NCBI GenBank assembly: GCA_023439605.1
Contig: JAEXNS010000248.1
Span: 1 to 7,202, forward strand
Direction of reading: 5' to 3'
DNA: 7,202 nucleotides
From: Bacillota bacterium
GTDB lineage: Bacteria; Bacillota; Clostridia; Oscillospirales; Ruminococcaceae
Made by a program: the position numbers and the translations under genes. Shown here in pieces: positions 1 through 6,231 of this stretch (positions within the stretch are counted from its first letter, which is position 1; each line of letters begins with the position of its first letter). A model generated the notes under the pieces. The model was given only the letters and a program-made list of their open reading frames with translations. It was not told the origin of the DNA and searched no databases.

Positions 1-7
1 TTTAAAG

Positions 8-80
8 TGGGAACAATAGGGCTCGAACCTATGACCCTCTGCTTGTAAGGCAGATGCTCTCCCAGCTGAGCTATGCTCCC
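8..80 (-). tRNA. tRNA-Val, anticodon TAC
   Basis: This is a complete 73-nt cloverleaf on the minus strand. The acceptor arms GGGAGCA (80-74) and TGTTCCC (15-9) pair with one G-T wobble, and the discriminator base is A at position 8. The D arm contains the usual AGCTCAGCTGGGAGAGC. The anticodon stem TCTGC/GCAGA encloses the loop CTTACAA, which puts the anticodon TAC at 47-45 and so reads valine GTA/GTN codons. The T arm has stem ATAGG/CCTAT around the loop TTCGAGC. The 3' CCA is not encoded: the bases after A73 read CTT, so tRNA nucleotidyltransferase would have to add it. Whether further tRNAs follow cannot be seen, because the window ends 7 bases downstream. Confidence 0.97.
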
Positions 81-134
81 ACATTTAAAAACTTTCAGTC
101 ATCATTTAGCACCATGACTTCCAGCGACTTAATT

Positions 135-163
135 ATTTTAACATATATCATTTATAAAGTCAA
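135..163 (-). promoter_or_regulatory. Promoter of tRNA-Val
   Basis: On the minus strand the -35 box TTGACT (163-158) is separated by exactly 17 bases from the -10 box TAAAAT (140-135), a near-consensus sigma-A pair. Transcription would begin near 128, giving a 5' leader of about 48 nt before the tRNA, to be removed by RNase P. The tRNA therefore need not depend on read-through from the recG operon, which is transcribed in the same direction. The promoter is inferred from the match only. Confidence 0.75.
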
Positions 164-269
164 CAGTTTTTTAAAATAAAATTTATATTTATTGAAAAAC
201 ATATTTTTATCACAAATCAGCACGCAATTTATAGTAGATTTAAACAAATACAATGAACTAAAATGTTAA

Positions 270-522
270 AATTCCGCCCCCTAAAGGTAAGGTTTGGATT
301 TTACATGAATTTCAAATCTGCAGAGTTGACTGGGCTTTCTGGTCAATATAGTCAACTTAAGCAAATTGCTGATGCAATTTATGCGGCTCCGCCTCAAACT
401 CTGCTTCTTTTTCTATCGCAAAAAGAAGCAAAAAAGCTCTTAAAGCATAAGGATTTCACTTTCTGTGGAAAGCGACCAAGGGCGTTGCCCTTTGGAAACC
501 TACGATTTTTTGAAAAAAATCG
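270..522. repeat. Hairpin-rich, GC-elevated intergenic element (candidate dispersed repeat or structured RNA)
   Basis: The 545-base gap between the tRNA and recG holds no convincing gene. Its outer parts (81-262 and about 530-625) are ordinary AT-rich spacer, about 20% G+C over 121-240. Bases 301-500 are about 41% G+C by my count. Within 324-522 there are seven consecutive inverted repeats: 324-331/350-357 (8 bp), 363-369/374-380 (7 bp, loop TGAT), 383-386/389-392 (4 bp), 402-412/420-430 (11 bp), 459-463/468-472 (5 bp), 476-483/487-495 (8 bp with one bulge) and 503-511/514-522 (9 bp). All but the bulged one are perfect matches. A 90-codon open frame spans 263-535, but it has no ribosome-binding site, resembles no family I can name, and its hairpins constrain it more than coding does. 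The limits and orientation are uncertain. It could be a dispersed intergenic repeat, a small RNA, or a decayed mobile element. TTAAAA occurs at both borders (266-271 and 524-529) but is too AT-rich to count as a target duplication. Confidence 0.4.
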
Positions 523-625
523 ATTAAAACTTTAACTTTTTTCTAAGTTTACGATATTGACCTGCAGTAAAACACCTACACCTTATATGTATTTCCTAAT
601 ATTAACCCCCAAAATCAAAATCATG

Positions 626-2668
626 TTAATTATAGCTCTCCTCTGAAACCTTTGAGAACAAACGTTGAACCTCAAATCTCAATCCTTTATTTTCTTCGCT
701 CATTAAATTTTCATCTATATTAATAATTTTTTCAGAAAGTTCTTTCGTTATATTAATCATTTCTATATCATTTAATAAATCCGCTATTTTTAGTTTAGGT
801 AATCCATGTTGTTTGTTACCAAAAAAATCACCGGGTCCTCTTAATTTTAAATCTTGCTCTGCTATTTCAAAACCGTCTAGCATTGTACTCATGATTTTCA
901 ATCTTTTGGTAGTCTCCTCACTTGGATTATCAGTCACTAGTATACAATAACTACTTTTATCTCCTCTACCAACTCTTCCTCTCAACTGATGCAGCTGAGA
1001 TAACCCAAATCTATCTGAACTTTCTACCATCATTACAACTGCATTCGGAACATCTACACCCACTTCAATTACTGTTGTACTTACAAGAATATTTAAATTA
1101 TTTTCTTTAAAATTTTGCATTACCAGATTTTTTTCAACTGAATTCATTTGTCCATGAAGAACACCAATTTTATAACCCTTAAAAAATCCATTTTCTATAT
1201 TTTGAGCATATGATAATACAGAATTAATATCATTTTCATTTTCCTCAATCATTGGACAAACAATATATGCTTGACTCCCCTCATCTATTTTTGACTTAAT
1301 AAATTTATAAATTCTTTCTCGCAATTTCCCAGTAACCGCATAAGTTTCGATTGGTTTTCTTCCATGAGGCATTTCTTTTAAAATAGTTATTTCCAAATCA
1401 CCATATATAATAAGTGCTAAAGTACGTGGAATAGGAGTAGCAGACATAATTAATTTATGAGGAAAGTTTGCTTTTTGTGCCAAACTTGCCCTTTGAGAAA
1501 CCCCAAAACGATGTTGTTCATCTGTGATTACTAAACCTAAATTTTTAAACTGAACATTTTTTTGAATAATCGCATGAGTACCAACAATAATATCATATTC
1601 GCCATTTTCTATACTGTTAGTGATTTGCTTTTTTTTTAAATTTGCAATAGACCCTGTCAAAAGACAAATTTTCATATCAAAATTCTTAAAAAAATTCATT
1701 AAGGTTTTATAGTGCTGAGTTGCCAAAATTTCAGTAGGAGCCATAAGTGCACTTTGGTATCCGTTTTTAAAAGAAAAGTACATTGAAGCCGCTGCAACTA
1801 CTGTTTTTCCGCTTCCCACATCACCTTGGAGTAATCTGTTCATAGGTACTTGACTACATAAGTCTTTACATATTTCTTCTATAGCATTTTTTTGAGAAGT
1901 AGTCATTGTAAAAGGTAAGTTTTCTGAAAATTCATCTATAGATATTCTTTCATCCATTACACTTCCTGTTTGCGAATGATTTCTAATTTTAAACATTTTC
2001 ATTCCCAATTGTAAAGTTAACAATTCATCAAAAGCCAGTCTTTTTTTTGCCATTTCTAATTTCAATTCATCTTCTGGAAAATGTATATTTTTTAAAGCAC
2101 ATATCATATCATTTAGATTATATCCTAAAATTATTTTTTCAGGCAGTACTTCAAATTTTTCTTTATCCAGTATATTTAAAGCTTCCTTTACATTTGTTTG
2201 AATCATTGTACTAGTCAAACCAGCAATAAGTGGATATATAGGCAGTATCAAAGATTCTGAATGTACATCCAGTATATTGGGAGACATCAATTCTTTTCTC
2301 CATAAATTTCCCATTACTTTCCCATAAAAATAATACTCTTCAGTTTCATTAAGCTTATCGAAAGCAAAGTTATTATTATAAATAACTATAGTAATTTCTC
2401 CTGAAAAATCTTCTGCAATAGCTTTATATATAACCAAACCTTTCCTTATAAATTGTTCAGGAAATTTTTTTACTATTTTAGCCTTTACAACATTTGTATC
2501 ATTTAAACTTAAATCAGCAATAGGAATAGGTTTCGAATAATTTATATAATTTCTAGGAAAATAATACAACAAATCAAATGGTGTTGCTATATTTATCTTT
2601 TCATATAGTTCTTTTCTTTTTTTCCCTACGCCATTTAATATACTTATATTTTTCAGTAAATTTGTCAT
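626..2668 (-). CDS. recG: ATP-dependent DNA helicase RecG
   Basis: RecG is a superfamily 2 DNA translocase that reverses stalled replication forks and branch-migrates Holliday junctions during recombinational repair. The 680-residue length is normal for the family. The N-terminal region carries the opening helix-hairpin motif (LNGVGKKR, 11-18) and PRNY (38-41), then the OB-fold wedge domain (about 55-150) that splits branched DNA. The helicase core shows Walker A GDVGSGKT (282-289), motif Ia APTEILA (310-316), GTHA (363-366), the DEAH-like box DEQHRFG (383-389), motif III SATPIPRT (409-416), motif V VIEVGVDVPNA (533-543) and motif VI QLRGRVGRG (561-569). The RecG-specific C-terminal segment with RGPGDFFG (610-617) and HGLPKLKIADL (621-631) is also present. 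The ATG follows AAGGA (2685-2681) at a rather long 12-base spacing. It is the last gene of the yloU-fakA-recG operon, 27 bases after fakA. It appears intact, and no strong intrinsic terminator is visible downstream. Confidence 0.97.
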   Translation of the reverse strand: MTNLLKNISILNGVGKKRKELYEKINIATPFDLLYYFPRNYINYSKPIPIADLSLNDTNVVKAKIVKKFPEQFIRKGLVIYKAIAEDFSGEITIVIYNNNFAFDKLNETEEYYFYGKVMGNLWRKELMSPNILDVHSESLILPIYPLIAGLTSTMIQTNVKEALNILDKEKFEVLPEKIILGYNLNDMICALKNIHFPEDELKLEMAKKRLAFDELLTLQLGMKMFKIRNHSQTGSVMDERISIDEFSENLPFTMTTSQKNAIEEICKDLCSQVPMNRLLQGDVGSGKTVVAAASMYFSFKNGYQSALMAPTEILATQHYKTLMNFFKNFDMKICLLTGSIANLKKKQITNSIENGEYDIIVGTHAIIQKNVQFKNLGLVITDEQHRFGVSQRASLAQKANFPHKLIMSATPIPRTLALIIYGDLEITILKEMPHGRKPIETYAVTGKLRERIYKFIKSKIDEGSQAYIVCPMIEENENDINSVLSYAQNIENGFFKGYKIGVLHGQMNSVEKNLVMQNFKENNLNILVSTTVIEVGVDVPNAVVMMVESSDRFGLSQLHQLRGRVGRGDKSSYCILVTDNPSEETTKRLKIMSTMLDGFEIAEQDLKLRGPGDFFGNKQHGLPKLKIADLLNDIEMINITKELSEKIINIDENLMSEENKGLRFEVQRLFSKVSEESYN

Positions 2669-2695
2669 TTTTAGTTTATATCCTTTATTAAACTA

Positions 2696-4330
2696 TCATT
2701 CAACAGAAATAATGTAGTAATATACTGGTTGTCCACCATTTATCAACATTATTTCTATCTTGTTGTTGAACTTTTGATTTAAAAAATCCTTTAATTTTTC
2801 TGCATTATCTCCAGTTACATCTGAGCCATAAATTAAAGTTATAAAAGAAGTATCGTGTTTAACCAGTTTCTTAACCAATCTATATGTTATTTTAAATAAA
2901 TCACTATCTGGAAAAGCTAATTTTCCATTATCTAAAGCAATTAATTCACCTTTTTTTATTTTTTTACCTTCGTATTCTGAATCTCTTGCCGCAAATGTTA
3001 TAAGTCCAGTAGAAACTTTTTCAAAAGCTTTTGTCATTTCAATCTTATTTTCAGAAAAGTCAACGGAATCATTAAACGCAAGCATTGCCGATATTCCTTG
3101 TGGAATTGTTCTTGTCTGCAATACACATACATTTCTATCAGAAAGCTTTATTGCTTGTTCGGCAGACATAATTATATTTTTATTATTCGGTAAAACAAAA
3201 ATATTTTTTGCTGGTGTTTTCTGAATTGCTTTTAATATATCCTCGGTAGATGGATTCATAGTTTGGCCACCAGATACAACCAAATCAACCCCTAAGTCTT
3301 TAAACATTTCTTCTAGGCCCTTTCCAGCTGCAACCGCTACAAATCCATAATTATTTTCAGGATATACCGAAGGAGTGTCTTGGTTTTTATTGAGTTTAAT
3401 TTCCTTAACTTTTCCATCATGTTGTACTTTCATATTCTCAATCTTAGGTAAATTTACATAGCCATAATTCAACGCCCGCTCTAAAGCTTTTCCTGGATTA
3501 TTTGTATGCAAATGTACTTTTATTATATCATCATCATCTACAACTATTACGCTATCTCCAATTGTTTCAAAGTATGCTCTAAGTTTTAAAAAATCCATAT
3601 TTTTTTTATTTTTAGTTATTAAAAACTCTGTACAATATGCAAATTTAATTTCTTCAGTATTTATTTCAACTGCATCTACTATTGTTTTTTCTATTTTATT
3701 ACTTGTATAGTTTCCTAAAGCTTCTCCATTAAATATTTTCAACATCGCTTCATAAATAACTAAAAGTCCCATCGCGCCAGCATCTACAACACCCGATTTT
3801 TTTAAAATAGGAAGTAATTCTGGAGTATTATCAAGAGATTTTTTTGTTTCCTTACATATTTCAGTCCAAAACGTGCTTAAATCCTTTATTTCTGTTGAAA
3901 TAACTTGAGCTTTTAAAGCTGCTTCTTTTGCGACTGTTAAAATCGTGCCTTCTGTTGGTTTCATAACAGCTTTATAAGCCGCATTTACACCTAGCTCCAT
4001 GGCATTTGCAATGTTTTCGGTTTCCGCAACATCAATACCGCTAAATCCTTTTGCTAAACCTCTAAAAAGCAGTGATAAAATAACACCTGAATTTCCTCTA
4101 GCACCCCTAAGCAATGCTGAAGCTGTTATATCAGCAATTTCACATAATGGCAAATCATCTTTTAAAAGTTCAAGCTCTGATTTTGCCGCTTTCATAGTCA
4201 TAGACATGTTGGTACCTGTATCTCCATCTGGAACAGGATATACATTTAGTTCATCTATTTGTCTTTTATTATTTTCAATATTCACTGCTGCCGATATAAT
4301 AGCATCACGAAATATTTTCCCAGTTAACAA
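2696..4330 (-). CDS. fakA: Fatty acid kinase ATP-binding subunit FakA (YloV; DhaL/DAK2 domain)
   Basis: FakA transfers phosphate from ATP to fatty acids held by a FakB (DegV-family) carrier protein. The acyl-phosphate then enters phospholipid synthesis through PlsX/PlsY. Numbering from GTG 4342, the N-terminal DhaL-like kinase domain (about 1-205) carries the Mg-ATP loop LNVYPVPDGDTGTN (32-45), RGARGNSGV (79-87), PTEGT (129-133) and the SGVVDAGAMG stretch (183-192). The middle domain contains YCTEF (236-240) and DDDDIIKVHLHTNNPGKAL (269-287). Its C237, H277 and H279 match the Cys/His/His metal site described for staphylococcal FakA. The C-terminal DegV-like part ends in the typical GGQPVYYYIISVE. 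The start is ambiguous. The frame opens at GTG 4342 and GTG 4339, but the only good ribosome-binding site, GAGGTG (4345-4340), includes the first GTG and sits 9 bases before TTG 4330, which I prefer (544 aa). The gene follows yloU closely and precedes recG by 27 bases. No fakB is in the window. Confidence 0.93.
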   Translation of the reverse strand: MLTGKIFRDAIISAAVNIENNKRQIDELNVYPVPDGDTGTNMSMTMKAAKSELELLKDDLPLCEIADITASALLRGARGNSGVILSLLFRGLAKGFSGIDVAETENIANAMELGVNAAYKAVMKPTEGTILTVAKEAALKAQVISTEIKDLSTFWTEICKETKKSLDNTPELLPILKKSGVVDAGAMGLLVIYEAMLKIFNGEALGNYTSNKIEKTIVDAVEINTEEIKFAYCTEFLITKNKKNMDFLKLRAYFETIGDSVIVVDDDDIIKVHLHTNNPGKALERALNYGYVNLPKIENMKVQHDGKVKEIKLNKNQDTPSVYPENNYGFVAVAAGKGLEEMFKDLGVDLVVSGGQTMNPSTEDILKAIQKTPAKNIFVLPNNKNIIMSAEQAIKLSDRNVCVLQTRTIPQGISAMLAFNDSVDFSENKIEMTKAFEKVSTGLITFAARDSEYEGKKIKKGELIALDNGKLAFPDSDLFKITYRLVKKLVKHDTSFITLIYGSDVTGDNAEKLKDFLNQKFNNKIEIMLINGGQPVYYYIISVE

Positions 4331-4339
4331 TTTATTCAC

Positions 4340-4345
4340 CACCTC
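4340..4345 (-). promoter_or_regulatory. Ribosome-binding site deciding the fakA start
   Basis: GAGGTG on the minus strand is the best Shine-Dalgarno match in the short yloU-fakA gap. It overlaps the first in-frame GTG (4342-4340) and directly abuts the second (4339-4337), so neither can use it. TTG at 4330-4328 lies 9 bases downstream, a workable distance, and would give a protein starting MLTGKIFRD. This is an inference from spacing. Confidence 0.5.
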
Positions 4346-4356
4346 ATCTTTGTTTA

Positions 4357-4707
4357 TTAAATAAATATATTTTCTATAAATACATTAACTTTTTTAACTT
4401 TAATTCCAGTTGATTCTTCAACTGCATATTTCACTTTATTGGTAAGACTTTCTACTACAGCAGATATTTTTACACCCATAACTACAGTTATGTGGAGGTC
4501 AATAAGTAAAAAATTATTTTTAGTATTTATAATAACACCTTTTCTTTGTGCTTCATTTTTGCTTAATATTGATTTTATACTCTCCTTTAAATTAGAAAAA
4601 CTCATATCTGATACACCATAGCAATCTGATACAACATCCCAAATTAAATCAACCATATACTTGTTTGAAATATTGATTTTTCCTATATGATTTTCAACAA
4701 AAATCAT
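4357..4707 (-). CDS. yloU: Asp23/Gls24 family envelope stress response protein (YloU)
   Basis: This is a small 116-residue protein of the Asp23/Gls24 (DUF322) family, soluble and without a signal peptide or membrane segment. Family members are abundant stress-related proteins; in staphylococci Asp23 is held at the membrane by AmaP. The biochemical role of the YloU branch is not settled. Family features are GKINIS near the N-terminus, DCYGVSDM (28-35), GVII (57-60), and the conserved C-terminal half with LLIDLHITVVMGVKISAVVE, TNKVKYAVEESTGI and VKKVNVFIE. The frame extends to an ATG at 4737, but the ATG at 4707 has AGGAGG seven bases upstream, so it is taken as the start; the longer version would translate the ribosome-binding site. 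It is the first gene of the operon and ends 26 bases before the preferred fakA start. The yloU-yloV pair is conserved across Bacillota, suggesting a link to fatty acid or envelope physiology. Confidence 0.93.
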   Translation of the reverse strand: MIFVENHIGKINISNKYMVDLIWDVVSDCYGVSDMSFSNLKESIKSILSKNEAQRKGVIINTKNNFLLIDLHITVVMGVKISAVVESLTNKVKYAVEESTGIKVKKVNVFIENIFI

Positions 4708-4714
4708 AGTTACT

Positions 4715-4720
4715 CCTCCT
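4715..4720 (-). promoter_or_regulatory. Ribosome-binding site of yloU
   Basis: The minus strand reads AGGAGG here, inside a longer purine run, with 7 bases to ATG 4707. This is a full-consensus site and fixes the start of yloU against the longer reading from ATG 4737. Confidence 0.85.
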
Positions 4721-4779
4721 CTTTTAACAATAAACATTTATCTTTTGCATTTTTAGAATTTATATTTAACAATAAAATA

Positions 4780-4808
4780 ATTATATCATATTTAAAAGTT
4801 TTTTACAA
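4780..4808 (-). promoter_or_regulatory. Promoter of the yloU-fakA-recG operon
   Basis: On the minus strand the -35 box TTGTAA (4808-4803) and a perfect -10 box TATAAT (4785-4780) are 17 bases apart. Transcription would start near 4773, leaving a leader of about 66 nt before yloU. No other convincing promoter is seen between the three genes, which fits a single operon. The -35 box is only 10 bases from the -35 of the divergent ymdB promoter. Confidence 0.75.
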
Positions 4809-4818
4809 TGTATTACCA

Positions 4819-4846
4819 TTGATTTTACTGAAAAATATGATAAAAT
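4819..4846 (+). promoter_or_regulatory. Promoter of ymdB
   Basis: The plus strand carries TTGATT (4819-4824), a 16-base spacer and TAAAAT (4841-4846). The start would fall near 4852-4854, about 50 nt before the ymdB ATG. The spacing is one base short of ideal, and the region is so AT-rich that chance matches are possible. The position opposite a divergent promoter and upstream of an intact gene supports it. Confidence 0.55.
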
Positions 4847-4877
4847 ATAAATGTATAGAAATTTATACATTTATATT
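4844..4877. repeat. Perfect 14-bp inverted repeat over the ymdB transcription start
   Basis: AATATAAATGTATA (4844-4857) and TATACATTTATATT (4864-4877) are exact reverse complements around the 6-base spacer GAAATT. The repeat overlaps the end of the proposed -10 box and covers the expected start site, ending 25 bases before the ATG. It could be an operator for a dimeric repressor. It could also form a hairpin at the 5' end of the mRNA, where such stems often protect against RNA decay. Its A+T richness weakens the case, but 14 of 14 matches is long for chance at one promoter. Confidence 0.5.
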
Positions 4878-4902
4878 AATTTTAGATAGGAATATTTATA
4901 AA

Positions 4903-5667
4903 ATGAATTTACTTTTTATTGGAGATGTTGTCGGAAAAAATGGATGTGCATTTATAAGACAAAAACTCCCTTCTATTAAAAACAAATATCAAATAGACAT
5001 TACAGTTATAAATGGTGAAAATTCTGCACAAGGAAATGGAATTTCAAAAGAATCAGCAGAGGAACTGTTAAATTACGGTGCAGACGTAATTACTACCGGT
5101 AATCATGCTTTTAAAAAGAAAGATGCATACGACATATTTCAAAAAGACACAATTTTAAGGCCTGCAAATTATCCTGAAGGATGTATTGGGAAAGGCGTGT
5201 GTACATTAGACTTTGGAGGATTTACAGTTGCAATTGTAAATTTAATGGGTACTGTTTTTATGGAGCCTCTAGATAACCCTTTTTTTTGCATAGATAATAT
5301 TTTAAATGATATAAATACAAAAAATATTTTTTTAGACTTTCATGCAGAAGCATCAGCCGAAAAAAAAGCAATGGGACATTATTTGTCAACTAGAGTAACT
5401 GCAGTTTTAGGAACTCATACACATGTACAAACTTCAGACGAAATAATACTCGAAAACCATACCGCCTATATAACAGACGTAGGAATGACAGGTCCAGAGT
5501 TATCTATTTTAGGAGTACAAACCGCAGAAGCATTAAAAAAATTGAAATATAAAACACCCTTTAAATTTTATGAATCAAATTCACCATGTTTTTTAAATGC
5601 AGTGGTAGTGAATTTTGATACTAAGACAGGTAAAAGTTTAAAAATAGAAAGATTGATTGTAAGATAA
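4903..5667 (+). CDS. ymdB: YmdB-type metallophosphodiesterase (TIGR00282 family)
   Basis: This is a 254-residue cytoplasmic dinuclear-metal phosphodiesterase, close to the roughly 264 residues of the Bacillus subtilis protein. There it hydrolyses cyclic nucleotides such as 2',3'-cAMP, is connected with RNase Y, and affects the choice between biofilm and motility. All active-site residues are present: D8 in FIGDVVG, E39-N40 in INGEN, N67-H68 in TTGNHAF, H147 in DFHAEA, and H172/H174 in GTHTHVQT. The family signature ITDVGMTGP (190-198) is intact. The frame is open back to 4687, but the family always starts near M-x-x-L-F-I-G-D, so ATG 4903 is chosen; TAGGA at 4887-4891 is a modest ribosome-binding site. 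The upstream frame would also run back through the promoter. It is divergent from yloU and followed after 197 bases by spoVS, its frequent neighbour in sporulating Bacillota. RNase Y (rny), which usually precedes it, is absent here. Confidence 0.95.
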   Translation: MNLLFIGDVVGKNGCAFIRQKLPSIKNKYQIDITVINGENSAQGNGISKESAEELLNYGADVITTGNHAFKKKDAYDIFQKDTILRPANYPEGCIGKGVCTLDFGGFTVAIVNLMGTVFMEPLDNPFFCIDNILNDINTKNIFLDFHAEASAEKKAMGHYLSTRVTAVLGTHTHVQTSDEIILENHTAYITDVGMTGPELSILGVQTAEALKKLKYKTPFKFYESNSPCFLNAVVVNFDTKTGKSLKIERLIVR

Positions 5668-5752
5668 ATCCTTTTATTTAAAATTAACCATTTAAAACCC
5701 TATTATTCCCTTCAAAACTGACACTTATGCTGAATATTGAATATACTTTATA

Positions 5753-5766
5753 TGTTAATATTAACA
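5753..5766. promoter_or_regulatory. Perfect 14-bp palindrome upstream of spoVS (possible operator)
   Basis: TGTTAATATTAACA is a perfect palindrome without spacer, ending 17 bases before the -35 box of the spoVS promoter. The size and symmetry suit a dimeric helix-turn-helix regulator. I cannot assign it to a known regulator; it is too short for the 17-base GlnR/TnrA consensus. AT-rich DNA gives some such palindromes by chance. Confidence 0.35.
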
Positions 5767-5783
5767 AAAATTAATAACCTCTA

Positions 5784-5812
5784 TTGCAATTAAAAAATAT
5801 ATATTGTATAAT
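5784..5812 (+). promoter_or_regulatory. Promoter of spoVS
   Basis: TTGCAA (5784-5789), a 17-base spacer and TATAAT (5807-5812) form a strong sigma-A-like promoter. The start would be near 5819 with a leader of about 45 nt. In Bacillus subtilis spoVS is read by the sporulation-entry factor sigma-H. Here the vegetative-type match is much clearer than any sigma-H one. Confidence 0.7.
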
Positions 5813-5850
5813 GTAAACATAACCGAGCATTTTTTTACTATATAATCTGT

Positions 5851-5856
5851 AGGAGG
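5851..5856 (+). promoter_or_regulatory. Ribosome-binding site of spoVS
   Basis: A full AGGAGG lies 8 bases before the TTG start codon at 5865. It confirms TTG as the start, since no ATG or GTG is suitably placed and the protein from TTG aligns from its first residue with known SpoVS (MEILKVS). Confidence 0.88.
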
Positions 5857-5864
5857 TTTTAATT

Positions 5865-6125
5865 TTGGAAATTTTAAAAGTTTCATCACATTCATCACCA
5901 AATTCTGTTGCAGGAGCAATTGCAGGCGTTATAAGAGAGAAAAAAATAGTTGAGGTTCAAGCAGTAGGTGCTGGTGCTGCAAATCAAGCTATAAAGGCTA
6001 TAGCTATAGCTAGAGGATATTTGGCACCTATCGGAGTAGATTTAATATGTATTCCTGCATTTACTAACATTACTATTGATGGCGAAGAAAGAACAGCAAT
6101 TAAATTGATATGCGAACAAAGATAA
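5865..6125 (+). CDS. spoVS: Stage V sporulation protein S (SpoVS)
   Basis: SpoVS is a small (86 residues, the family's usual length) nucleic-acid-binding protein with an Alba-like fold. In Bacillus subtilis it is needed for normal completion of sporulation and influences septation. The sequence is nearly collinear with the family: MEILKVSSHSSPNSVAGAIA at the start, the central VGAGAANQAIKAIAIARGY (34-52), then GVDLICIPAF (57-66) and IDGEERTAIKLI (71-82). Translation starts at TTG behind a full-consensus ribosome-binding site. It has its own promoter after ymdB, so it may be transcribed alone or together with ymdB. No frameshift or missing block is seen. It supports, but does not prove, a spore-forming host, because relatives occur in some non-sporulating bacteria. 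Confidence 0.97.
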   Translation: MEILKVSSHSSPNSVAGAIAGVIREKKIVEVQAVGAGAANQAIKAIAIARGYLAPIGVDLICIPAFTNITIDGEERTAIKLICEQR

Positions 6126-6163
6126 ATAGCAATAATTTTTTATTTTAAATTGAAAATTGACAT

Positions 6164-6211
6164 TTTAATGGAGTTGAAATTTGTGATACGCTGAATTTTA
6201 ACTCCATTAAA
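6164..6211. repeat. 18-bp inverted repeat between spoVS and the GH43 gene (operator, leader hairpin or terminator)
   Basis: TTTAATGGAGTTGAAATT (6164-6181) pairs with AATTTTAACTCCATTAAA (6194-6211) around the 12-base loop TGTGATACGCTG, with a single G-T mismatch. It sits in the 106-base gap between the two genes, ending 9 bases before the GH43 ribosome-binding site. It has no following T run in either direction, so it is not a standard intrinsic terminator. A consensus -35 TTGACA (6157-6162) abuts its left arm. The best -10 (TGTGAT, 6182-6187) falls in the loop at a long 19-base spacing, so this promoter is weak. If it is real, the repeat overlays it as an operator would. Confidence 0.55.
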
Positions 6212-6231
6212 CATGTTTGAAGGAGGTTTTT

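Noticed and set aside
270..522. CRISPR array as an explanation for the repeated hairpins
   Set aside because: The hairpins differ from one another in sequence and are irregularly spaced; there are no identical direct repeats and no cas genes.
263..535. Open frame of 90 codons on the plus strand in the tRNA-recG gap
   Set aside because: It has no ribosome-binding site and no family resemblance. Its base pattern is dominated by inverted repeats, and it is better read as part of the structured non-coding element.
508..550. Possible recG terminator on the minus strand: AAACTT/AAGTTT stem (545-550/527-532) followed by a T run
   Set aside because: The stem has only 6 AT-rich pairs with a 12-base loop, and the T run begins several bases later. 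It is too weak to list as a terminator.
922..1110. 62-codon plus-strand frame inside recG
   Set aside because: It is antisense to the conserved helicase motif region of recG, has low-complexity composition and no translation signals.
3999..4364. 121-codon plus-strand frame opposite fakA
   Set aside because: It is antisense to the conserved DhaL-like domain of fakA; its openness follows from codon use on the other strand.
4439..4621. 60-codon plus-strand frame opposite yloU
   Set aside because: It lies entirely antisense to a clear Asp23-family gene, with no start signals.
4687..4902. N-terminal extension of ymdB by 72 residues
   Set aside because: It would run through both divergent promoters and the yloU start, and the YmdB family begins at the residues encoded from 4903.
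5729..5744. GAAT-type sigma-H -10 boxes upstream of spoVS
   Set aside because: Two matches to the -10 pattern exist, but no AGGA-type -35 box lies at the right distance, while a near-perfect sigma-A promoter is present at 5784-5812.
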